From contig JAAOMT010000003.1 of assembly GCA_016748015.1 (NCBI GenBank), positions 667,187 through 731,186 of the forward strand: 64,000 nt of DNA, in the 5' to 3' direction. Both the position numbers and the translations under genes were made by a program. The notes below the pieces were generated by a model. It saw only the letters and a program-made list of their open reading frames with translations, had not been told where the DNA came from and searched no databases. Below are positions 13,799 through 23,289 of this stretch, one piece after another; positions within the stretch are counted from its first letter, which is position 1; each line of letters starts with the position of its first letter. This stretch comes from Geosiphon pyriformis. Lineage: Eukaryota; Glomeromycota; Glomeromycetes; Archaeosporales; Geosiphonaceae.

Positions 13799-14725
13799 AT
13801 TAACATAAAATTACTCTTATAATTCCTATTATTAATTAACATATATTATTATTATTTCAATTATTACTTATTAGTTAGTTAAATTATTAAATATCATCAT
13901 TTAATTAATAATCTGATTTGTATTATTAAAATTAAGATGATCAAATTACATAATATTCTGAACTATTTAATATTTAAAAATTTGCTGAAATAATTAATAA
14001 TTCATTAAAATAATCAATAGTTTGTAGAAATAACTTGTAGTTTGTTAAAATATATTTTTAATTTATTGAAACAATAGCAAAAAAAAGTGTAAGTTTAAAG
14101 ACTAGTACTACAACAAATTATATAAAAGAAGAGCTTTTCTTTTTGAGAAAATATATCTTACTTTAGATATCTTAATTAGAATAAATCATCTCTTATACAC
14201 TTTTACAAAATTTAAATAAAATCATATATTTGAAAACCCAAATCTTTAATTATTATACTTGAATTTTTCCAAAACCCAACTAATATTTTGAAATTAATTA
14301 GCTGCCAATTTTAATAATTTGTTAATAACTTTAGGTCTGGATAGAAAATGATTTTTTTGACAAAATTCTATTTCTTTTATATTTCTTTTATTTTTTTTAC
14401 TTTTTTTTATTATAATCATTAAAATAGTCTACAAATAAGATTTCTGTAGAAAAGTTGACTTTTACAACAAAGTAATTACACATTTTTAGTAAGCTTTTAG
14501 ATAAAAAATTCCTAAAAAAGAGTTAACTTTTACTACAAAGTAATTATATACAGTAATTAACATAGAAGTGGCTATTCTACTTGTAAGCTCAGCAATTTAA
14601 ATTATAAAAAATGATTTGAAAATAAATTCAGTTATCAGAGATTCACTTGCTTTCAAAAAACATGAATTTACAACAAACAAATATTAATAATATTCAAAAA
14701 AAGAGACCAAAAACTTTTAGTAACA
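13773..14725 (+). repeat. 3' LTR of family A copy 2
   Basis: About 953 bp, starting TATTATTAG (canonical TGTTACCAG) and ending AGTAACA. It contains the same internal blocks as the 27,284 LTR: the degenerate 20-21-bp repeats, a TATA-type box (ATATAAAAGAAGAGC), the T-rich tract and the terminal block with the gag start region. Confidence 0.85.
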
Positions 14726-14734
14726 ATGGTTCTA

Positions 14735-15290
14735 GAATTATTTTAAGTAGGAGTTTTGGCTAATAAATGTCTATTAAATGAATTGATTAAGCCTAAATTT
14801 ACACAAAACTTAAAACTTACACTTTTTTTTAAGCTATTTTTATTGAAATCTCTGTTTAATACCACAAAAGTACTGGAGTTAACAGCTTTAACAATAAAAA
14901 AATTGATCTTTGATGCTTAATCAAACTTAGTTTCAACAGAAATATCTATATATAAGTCTAAAATTATAACTAATAATTTGTTTTTAAACAAAAACTATAC
15001 TGAAATAATTTGACCAGGAATTTTTTTTATCTTTAAAACATGATAAACCAAAAAATTGTTTATAATAATTACTATATTAGCATCAAAAAAGTTTTTGTTT
15101 AAACCAGATATAAAAATTCTTATTTTATTAAACTTTTTTACTATTTATGGCTTAATAATAGACTTCAACTTTGTTTCTGTAATGATAGAAATCATATTAT
15201 CCAACTCAATATGCCAACAAACTACATTTTTTTGTTTAGTAGAGATGTTAATATCATAAATGTTATATGTAGTAAATCTTCAAATCAAGT
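14735..15290 (-). pseudogene. LINE endonuclease (EN) domain remnant
   Basis: The minus strand reads WHIELDNMISIITETKLKS (the E-T-K motif typical of exonuclease-endonuclease-phosphatase folds), then FISGL, IPGQIISV and FVVLNRDFNKNS (canonical GGDFN, first Gly residues lost). It continues to TPT.NNSR at the LTR junction. Target-site nicking is the family role. Trp and Gln codons have become stops. It sits directly downstream of ORF1 with no clear intergenic space. Confidence 0.7.
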
Positions 15291-15296
15291 TAGTTA

Positions 15297-17155
15297 TTAA
15301 GATAAAACAACTACAGATAAACTTAAGCCAATATACAACTGATTTAATCTTGCCAATACTAAATTAACTGAAACTTTAAAAGCCACCATTTTTGATTTCA
15401 AGCCACTTATTTTGGTGGCTAAAATTTTTGAATTATTCAAACCTAAATCCAAAGTCTTTTTATTTACAACTAAAAAAAGAAAAACAAATAATACAGATAA
15501 ATTATTTAAAACCATATTTAAATCCAAATTCGAATTTAATAGTACTAAACATAATAAAAAAAAGATTAAAAGATAGATACCAAGAATACCAAATTTACAA
15601 AGCTTAATTTACATATAATACTAAATACTTGATCTGCCAAAAACTCCAAGAAGCATTTTAAAAAGACCAAATAAGTATTTAAAAAAAAGTCATTTAGTAA
15701 GATAAAAGAAAACTTTCTATTAGAACCTAAAGCACTAAGAAAAAGAGAGCCAGAATCAAAATTAGAGAACAACTTGTTAGGAACAAAAGCTGCTAAAACT
15801 ATTTAAACTCAGAATTTGCCATCAAAAATAGCAGAATAAAAGATAAAAACATACTTTTTGGTATAAAACTTAACCAGCTGAAGGCAATTTTCATTTGAAA
15901 CAAACTTTTTAAATATTCTCAAAAATAGAAAAATAAAAGAACCAAAAGCATTACATTTCAAAGCAGAATGATCAAAATGGCTATATTTCTCACATTAAAC
16001 TAAATTTATTCTAATTTAAAAAAGTTTTACATCACCAAAAATCAGTTTTATGTGAAAGATAAATTCTAGCTTTTTATCTAATTTAAAACCAATTATAGTA
16101 CAACAAACTCTGTTGCCAGTTTCAAATGACCAATTTATAATACAAGTTTTTCCATTAACTTTTTCTAATAGAACATTAAAATTATAAGCAGTTGTTCTTA
16201 TAAACAAAATAAACAAAAGCATCTTAAACCAATTTTTTAACATCCAGACTTTATGATCTTCTACAGTTTTTGCTACATATACTGAATTTTTTCAATAAAA
16301 AATAACTATTTTGCTACCAATTAATCAGCCTAACTTAATTTAGTAAATTTTACTACAGCCTTCTGCTACAGCCCAATTAGTTGTAATTAAATTAATACTA
16401 CTTGACCAAACTCAAAAAAAGGTAAGACAATTATTTTTTTTGGCATATTTATAGAAATTTTCTTGATAACTATGGTCTAATCTGAACAAATTTTTGTTTC
16501 TTAACATTTTTGTTTATGATAATTCTTTTATATTCAGCCAATAATACAGCTTTTTTCATATTTTCTTTGAATCTAAACATTAATTAGATGATTTCTTTAA
16601 ATTTTAAAAGAGTAGTGACCCTCCTAAAACTATTGATTATTGAAAATTTTTTTCTAATAGCCTAAGTTTTTGCTGTGGCTAATTTATTTTTTACAGCTAA
16701 AAAATTAATATTCAAAACAAAAAAATTTTTAATGAGTACTTCAACTTGAGTTTTTACAATTTTTGGGTCAATTTATTTTTTGTCTAAAGAAATATTAAGA
16801 AAAAAAGAGAAAAGTTCTTTTTTTATTCATGTTATAGTCAATTAAGCCAATAAGAAAATCACATATTAGACCAGTATTTTTTTTTTTTAACTTTAGAAGT
16901 ATTTACTGCTAAGCCAAGAAAAAAATTACTATTATCCTTATTATTACCAAATTCACTGTTTATATTAGAATATATACCATTACTAATACCAGATTTAACC
17001 AAAAAATTATTTTTTTCATTATTAGAATGTTTAATATTACTAACAGAAATCTTCTTTTTTTGGGAAAAAGAACTTTCAACAAGATTATAAAAAGCTTTCT
17101 TGAATGCTTTTTTTTTAGACATAATACTACCTAAAGCAGCCACCAGGTTTACCAT
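15297..17155 (-). pseudogene. LINE ORF1 remnant (RRM-like and CCHC zinc knuckle)
   Basis: The minus-strand pieces are all collinear. 17,155-16,859 is a basic, Ser/Asn-rich N-terminus (SKKKAFKKAF, SFSQKKK). 16,243-16,016 is an RRM-like segment (KTCIINWSFETGNRVCC, then FGDVKLF). A zinc knuckle follows at about 15,990 (CEKYSHFDHSALKC, with the second Cys changed to Tyr). 15,772-15,566 contains LADQVFSIICKLSF. 15,527-15,297 is a coiled-coil-like tail (KISGLKSKMVAFKVSVNLVLARL). ORF1 proteins of LINEs bind the element RNA. Stops and frameshifts between the pieces make it a pseudogene. Confidence 0.75.
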
Positions 17156-17270
17156 AAAGAAATTATTTGCTTAAGAAATGTTTACAAGAAAATAACAAGA
17201 AAAATAAAAATAAAAAACTTTTTTTTTAAAATATGCTCTTTGGAGAATTTGAGATGTAGGAGAGAAAAAA

Positions 17271-18221
17271 GTTTTTAATTATTTAAATTGTTTAAAAAAT
17301 AAAAAATTTAAATATAAATTTTATCCTAAAAGATTTGTATATTATTTTTAATTAAAATTTAATATAAAAAACTTAAAAACTTTTTTGTAAATTTAGTCAA
17401 AACAAAATTTAAAATAATAAAATTAGTAATATTTTTTGTAAATAAATATTAAAAATTAATATAAAATCCGATTAATTAAATCTTAAGCTAAGATAAAAAT
17501 CTATAATTATTAAAAATATGAACTTATTTTAATAAATTAAACATTTGAATACTATAAATTTTTTAGAATTGTTTTTAATTAAATTTGTTTTTTAAAATTA
17601 ATGTTTTTGCTTAAATAATCAATTTTAAAATTTTGTTGTATATTAATTTTTTGTTTTAAGTTACAATATTTAAATGTAAAAAATCTGTGGTTTATATTTG
17701 TTTTAATAAATTGTAAAAAATTATACTTGTTAAAGCATAATAATTTTAATATAATTTTGAACAATTTAATTCATAATCAAAAATCGAAAAAAGTTTTTAT
17801 TGCAATAATCAGTTGTATATTTTTGTTGACACTTATATTAAATTTTTCTTAATTTAACAAAAGAACACAGTAATTAATAAGATTAATAAAAAATTAATTC
17901 AACAATCTTATATAAATAATAATAAAATATAATATAAAATTCTAATTCTCTAAATGCACTCATAACTGATCCTCGAGCGCACTTAAGGTTTATTAACTAT
18001 TTATTTTAAAATTTACGCAATATTCTTAATTTAACATGTTTTAAAGAATTCACATTTTCTTTGATAAAAAGTATCGACTCCTGTCAAACAGATTGAAAAA
18101 ATATGTCGGTATTATAAATCTATCTTTTTAAGTTGTAGTCTGGAGCACATTAATTCCAATTTGAATTTCTACAATTATCATAGGCAAACAAAATGAATTA
18201 TCATTGTTCAAATTCAATATT
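17271..18221. other. AT-rich spacer between LINE L1 and gene island 1
   Basis: No coding signal was found; this is almost pure A/T up to about 17,950, then more mixed sequence with the likely 3' untranslated region of the minus-strand coiled-coil gene. A short minus-strand open frame at 17,579-17,764 is Lys/Asn/Phe-rich noise. Confidence 0.5.
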
Positions 18222-19465
18222 TTATTCAGGTTGTAGTAAGCATCCACTTGCAACACGCTCACGAAAAGCATCAACATACGCCGCCAAATTCTCGGCATCA
18301 TCTAAACGTACTCCAGAAGATCGCACAGTCGGCCCAATCTCACGCTCCAATTGTAACAAAGCAATACGAATCTGGGCAACTTTTTGAGTGATTTCATCAG
18401 TGGTTAATTCTATTTCTCGAGATGCAGTCAGTTTCGCGTCAGAATCAGACCGAAGTATATGAACTCGAGCCCGAAGTGATTCAATCTTGCGAGAGGTGAC
18501 TTGATTTTCCTGAGCGAGCTGAATACGTTCTCTTTCTTGATCTAATAATATCAAAAATAAATGGAAAGAATATATAAAAAGAATCGACAGCATATTTTTA
18601 CAAAAACATTAATAGGGCCATTTAACCCATTTACCTTTATGATATGCCAAAAATCTTTGGTTAAAGGCTGAAAACCCAAGTTCTAAATCACTGGGTGCTT
18701 CATCAATCTCTTCATCTAATGGTTTTAAAATAAATAAAACAAACAAGGGAATTTTGTAAAAGGATATAATTCCAATCCGAAATTTTCTAGGAATATTACC
18801 CGATGAAACTCTAGGATCGGATAACTCAGACTCATCCGGACTGTGAGAATTCTAAAAAGGTATTTTATCTTGTGAGTCGTTCTCTAACGTAATTATAATT
18901 AAAAAAGTAAATATATACTTGATCACGTGAGTCTTGTCGTTCCTGGCCCTCCATTGTTACCAAGCCTAGGCAATTATTGTCGTATTCTCTTTGGAAAGTA
19001 GCTCTTTGACTTTGATCCTTATCTTTCTCATCGTCGCCACCTTCATCTGATGATGAAAAAGTTGATGAAGATTCATGGTAATTCACTACTTTGATCGGAC
19101 GTCTGGTAGTTCTTCTTTGATCATGATGTGAATTATTAGTATTTTGGTTGTTTCTTACACGCTGAGTAGCCTTCTTTGAAGTAGGACGATGGTTAGTATG
19201 AATTGTCGTTGGAATCACAGGTAAATTCATTGTCGCAGAGGATGACGTCGAATCTCCTGTATTCGATAAAGCTTCAACGTTCATCCCTAATGACCTTGGA
19301 TTTTTCAAGTTAAGTAGACCTTTATCGTGATTTTCCAAGCACTTCAAGTGATTTGAAATGACAATTTCCCACTTGGTTTTTCGAGTGCAAATCTCCAGAT
19401 TAAATTCCTTATCCGGAGTCTTACCTATTCATCGAGCGTGCTCTTTGGGCTCGCGTGAGAGTCAT
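18222..19465 (-). CDS. Unknown coiled-coil protein, 289 aa, 5 exons
   Basis: I do not recognise this gene. My model joins 19,465-19,425, 19,294-18,919, 18,851-18,800, 18,715-18,635 and 18,541-18,222. All introns are GT-AG and the sum (870 nt) stays in frame. The first exon is short (MTLTRAQRARSMN). Residues about 15-150 are Ser/Thr/Asn-rich and basic (RRTTRRPIKV) with an acidic SSSDEGGDDEKDKD patch. The C-terminal half is a charged helix rich in Glu/Arg/Gln (from DQERERIQLAQEN to LLQLEREIG), which fits a coiled coil. A kinetochore, nuclear or cytoskeletal adaptor is possible but only a guess. The first intron also has an open frame, so the 5' end is the weakest part. It shares an upstream region of about 520 bp with AIM24. 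Confidence 0.75.
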
Positions 19466-19986
19466 CCCCTTCTGGCAGAGGTCAAAAGCTAAGATAACAG
19501 AACAATCAAGGCTTTTCTTCCCAGAAAAGATGATTTATATTTTTCTATAAAATGAGGCGTTGGCCTTTTATATATCATGCATCTTTGGGTATCAAACCAT
19601 TTTAAAATGAAGTTGATGATGAGTCTGATAGTTTTGCCGCCATTTTAATATTATCTATCGACATACGATTGATCATTATAAATGTCTAATGTCTCTCTTC
19701 TTTATTGTTAATTAGAGGACCAGTAATTATCACGATCTCTTTTCCCACCATTGTTTTTATTGCTGCAGTAATAGTTTACTGCCTGATAGAGCCAAAATGC
19801 CATTATGCCATAGTGATTCTTCACCCAAGAGTAAATTTGAGTATATCATATTGTCACACAAAAATACACAAAAACTAGTATAACCCGATCAAAAGCTTTA
19901 AAAATTAAAAAAATATATTTTTAAGGATTATCAAATTTTCCCTTTTGGAAAATAATAAGCCAAAGCTCGAATTTATCTTTGTAGTG
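19466..19986. promoter_or_regulatory. Shared divergent promoter region (coiled-coil gene / AIM24)
   Basis: This 521-bp region separates the start codons of two genes that point away from each other. It is less AT-rich than the transposon regions. It must hold both promoters unless one has an unseen upstream exon. No individual site could be assigned with confidence. Confidence 0.5.
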
Positions 19987-21911
19987 ATGAATCGTACACC
20001 AACAGCTCTCATTAGAACAAAAGGCCGTTCGTACTTTCGAATAGTATACTCGCGTTTTTACGCTAGTCTATCGTATAATAGTCTTAAAAACTCTCAAACA
20101 ATTGACATCTCAACTACTAAAAGACCAACAGAGGAGGTAAAGAAAGAAGACAAAGAAGTGAAGCTTCAAGCCGAAAGCGTTATTACTTCTATTTCTGCAG
20201 GTTAGTTATCCTATCGCTCAAAATTCCGCTCTGCTCTTGGAGCAGGTGTGCTTTTCACTTTTAGGTTTAACTTTGACCTGTTTTGATAAAAGGAATCAAT
20301 AATGCTTCATGGATCACGCATCCTCCTACTATCTCAGATCCTATATTTGAAATTATGGCTCCAGGAAGTTTAGGGGCCATGCTCTTGGTAAAGCTGCCTC
20401 CAAAATCAGAGATTTACACGACCCCTGGGACCGCCGTTGTCGTCTCAAGCAAAGTGTGATTTTTTTATATTCGCCTTCATTTCGATCAATCCTGTTCAAA
20501 TAGGTAAATCATTGATTTGATTGGTCGTTCTGCTGTTGACGTAATCCAAGGTAATAGCAGAACGCACGACAGATGGAAATATTGTGATCGCAATTGGTCG
20601 CAAGCTGGCGGGTGGTCAACTCGTTTATCATAAGGTAAGTATTTATTTTATTGGAGTTAAATGGTTTTCTTGGTGATTTACCTCAGTTGGGATTAGGTAC
20701 TTGTGAGCCAATCAAAAAAGTTAATATAAATGGTGTAGTTTACTACCCAATCAGATTCTGGTGATGTTTTAATTAGCCCGAGTTCGTTGTCTGACATTGT
20801 GGCTATTCACATGGATGGAAGGTCAGAATATTATGTAAAAAAAGGTTCTTTTTTAGCAAGAGGCCCACGAGTTACGCTTAGAATTGGTGGTGTATCGGGA
20901 ATGGTATGACTTGAAAGTGATTGGATATTTTTGCTACACCATAACTAACAAGACATTCCATATCTTGACAGGGTGTGCTGAAATCATTTGCGTATCGCGT
21001 CACTGGTAGAGGAACCTTAGTAATCTCAAATTATGGAGCCATTCATCGACTAGTACTAAATGCCGGAGATGAATATTTAGTAAATCCCAAGTATTTATTG
21101 GGGCTTTGATCAGGCTTACATTTAAATTTAAACGTTTCACCGTGAAATATGCATCTAGGCACCTTATCGCCTGGGACGCTCTTACCCATCCATCCATATC
21201 ATTACCTTTGATAAACTCACCACCAAGCCATGCAAGGACCATTGCAAAAAATATTGCCTCAAAAATTTCGAGAAGCACCCCAACGGTAATTGACAATATA
21301 AGAAACAGCCCATCAGTTAAGCCAACTTTAGAAATAATTGAACGTTTATCCGTACGAACAAGGAAATGGCTTTTTGGTGGACCGGTAATATGCTTACATA
21401 TATCTTTAATAATGGTGTTCGCTACTATAGCTCACCCTTCCTATAATGACATTGCTTTTTTCTTGCAAATATAGGAATATTTAAAATTGATTGGTCCAGG
21501 GGATTTTTATTTAGCTAGTCGCGTTGCACCTGTTTTAGGAGGTCTTAAAGTGTGAGTACTGTTATTGAGAAGTTCTATTTGTTTATTGGTCAGATTCAAC
21601 TAACCATTAACTTTGTGATATAAAATTCCAGATTTACTTCTCCATCAATAGAAGAAATTGACGCAACACAAACAAAATTGACCCCTCCATCCACAGCTCC
21701 TCGCCCACGACAACCATTCGAACCACCTAGAATGATCTATGCTCTTGTTAACGATAAGGGAAATGTCTCCTTCGCAGATCCTGGATTAAGTGACATCACT
21801 TTATTGCCTCCACTGGGCCCAGAAAACGAAAGGTCGATTATTAATAGAATTATTAATGGATTATTACGAATGAAGAAACTGCTCTTTGGTGGCAGTAATC
21901 CCTCGAAATAA
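19987..21911 (+). CDS. AIM24: AIM24 family mitochondrial protein
   Basis: Eight exons: 19,987-20,200; 20,293-20,453; 20,551-20,634; 20,739-20,903; 20,972-21,090; 21,159-21,384; 21,475-21,551; 21,632-21,911. All introns are GT-AG and every phase matches, giving 441 aa. The start at 19,987 gives an Arg-rich presequence without acidic residues (MNRTPTALIRTKGRSYF...), as expected for import into mitochondria. The AIM24 core follows: LPPKSEIYTTPGTAVVVSS, then GGQLVYHK, SGDVLISPSSLSDIVAIHMD, YYVKKGSFLARGPRV, and GRGTLVISNYGAIHRL with LIAWD. In yeast, Aim24 is an inner-membrane protein linked to MICOS integrity and respiratory growth (family knowledge). The gene ends tail to tail with the PNPOx-like gene, 163 bp away. 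It looks intact. Confidence 0.92.
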
Positions 21912-22074
21912 CAAGAGGAACAAGGAATAGGGTTGGCTATAAATGACACATTTTGAACACTAGTTATATCTTTTTCATAACAAATTGGTCATCTGTGTGA
22001 ATTTTAAAAAATGTATCTACCGTCTTTTTTTATTTTTTGTAAATGATTGAACTCCAAGTTTGAAATAACTATGA

Positions 22075-22947
22075 TTAGACCTTTTTTATTTGCCATGAAT
22101 TGATTGTGTCATCGTAAGTCCAAGTTGTATGCGAACTTGGATTCAGCCGAAAGTAATCGACAAAATCCACTTTCAAGACCACCAACGCAAAATTTTCCAA
22201 CGCTGCTTTTATATTCTCTTCCTGCTCCTCATTTTCTCCTATGGGTGGTAGTTTCTCGGGATAATTGCCGTGTTCAGCTAACATTCCAGTGAGAAAAGAC
22301 GCCCGTAAAACATCAGACATCCGGAACCAGACTTGTAATCGTTCCGCCTCCCAGTCAAATTTGGGGTTGGAGGGCGAGAAAAATTGATTTGCAAGTTTCA
22401 CATCGGGAAACTGTGAGCGTCGTGCATGTTTAGGATGTGGAAGCACAAATGCATCACCAGATAAACGAAATTGGTCCTCGGTACCATTAAACCACCTTTG
22501 TGAATGTACAATTAACCGTTAAAAGAATCAGGGAAGATCAAGTAGCCCTGGTAGTCTAACACAAAAATCCCCACTTGCCATGCAATTTCGAATCCTGGAT
22601 TTTTATAAAGTTGTTGAACTTTTTGCGATCTGATGTTGGTGGAAAAAACTAACAAGGTGCTTTCAAGGGGTTCAGAAACAATTGGTGACTTTATATTATG
22701 AGAAGTGTTCTTTTCGCCTGCAAACCCGCGAAACACTACAGTTCTATTGGCTGGTCTTTGAGTTGTTGTATTGAAAGTAGAAAACTGGAAATATGCTATT
22801 TTATGACAATAAATTCCAGGTGGGCACAGCAAGAACCATACCCGAAAAATAAACAAATAAAAACTTGCTACCTGCTTGTCTGTTTCGCTTTAAATTTTCA
22901 TTTAAAGTGGCTTCTAAAATAGGCTTCCAAGGAGCTTTTGCAGCCAT
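22075..22947 (-). CDS. Alr4036-type pyridoxamine 5'-phosphate oxidase-like FMN protein
   Basis: Three exons: 22,947-22,872; 22,795-22,579; 22,495-22,075, totalling 237 aa. The start gives MAAKAPWKPILEATLNENL. The split-barrel FMN-binding fold typical of this family follows: YFQFSTFNT, RPANRTVVFRGF, STNIRSQKVQQL, then FEIAWWFNGTEDQFRLSGD, and a C-terminal DFVDYFRLNP. Intron 1 is GT-AG. Intron 2 starts GCAAGT (GC-AG); this is the only junction that yields the expected W-W-F-x-G-T-x-x-Q-F-R pattern in frame. Family members bind FMN and resemble PdxH, but their substrate is usually unproven, so I do not claim vitamin B6 synthesis. The gene lies tail to tail with AIM24. Confidence 0.85.
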
Positions 22948-23289
22948 AGGAAAGGTAAAACAACTCAATATTAAGTGGCAAGAATTGCTTATAGTACCAG
23001 TTTTTTTAAACCCAATTTATCAGGAGTGATCTTTGAATATTAATATTATTGATTTTTTCTGGTTTGCTAAAGCTTAATATTAAGATTTTTGTTAATAGAT
23101 TTATCAAATTAATATTTTATGTTAAAATTTTAGTTTTATTTTGTTTTTTTACTATTATATTTAAGAATTGTTTATTTTGGTACAATTTATAATTAAGCCA
23201 ATAAGTTTTATTATTATTATTATTTATTTAATATATAAAGTCAAAACTAAAAATTTCAGTTAGACATAATTTACATTCTTTTTATATGT
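22948..23289. other. Upstream region of the PNPOx-like gene and AT-rich boundary
   Basis: The first 80 bp or so still look like gene-island sequence and presumably contain the promoter of the minus-strand gene. From about 23,040 the sequence becomes A/T-rich with an ATT microsatellite (23,206-23,226). It ends where LINE L2 becomes recognisable. Confidence 0.45.

Larger units (their letters stand above)
7575..14725 (+). mobile_element. Family A LTR retrotransposon, copy 2, 5'-truncated
   Basis: This aligns with copy 3 from its gag linker (about 29,990) through protease, Cys module, dUTPase, RT, RNase H, integrase, C-terminal extension and 3' LTR. The 5' LTR and most of gag are missing. It is the only copy in the window that shows the whole region after the integrase, which is lost in the assembly gap of copy 3. 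Decay is heavy, with dozens of stops. Its 3' LTR ends exactly where LINE L1 begins, so copy 2 probably inserted into that LINE. Confidence 0.85.
14726..17270 (-). mobile_element. LINE L1: ORF1 and endonuclease part, cut by copy 2
   Basis: On the minus strand this is the 5' half of a non-LTR retrotransposon: a 5' leader, ORF1 (from 17,155) and the start of an apurinic-type endonuclease. The reading stops at 14,726, mid-endonuclease, where the family A LTR begins. I recognise the protein pattern from a very common Glomeromycotina LINE (recall, not a search). RT and RNase H are not attached here; copies of those parts are in L2 and L3. Confidence 0.8.

Noticed and set aside
16859-17155. Intact small basic host protein
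   Set aside because: It is collinear with the following LINE ORF1 pieces on the same strand.
19295-19434. Extension of the coiled-coil gene through intron 1
   Set aside because: The open frame has no start codon (a TGA precedes it), while a strong GTAAGA donor and in-phase acceptor allow a short first exon.
20512-20550. Extra AIM24 exon (open frame IIDLIGRSAVDVIQ)
   Set aside because: Including it gives a stop (TAA) or a phase error. Splicing 20,453 to 20,551 keeps frame and the expected protein pattern.
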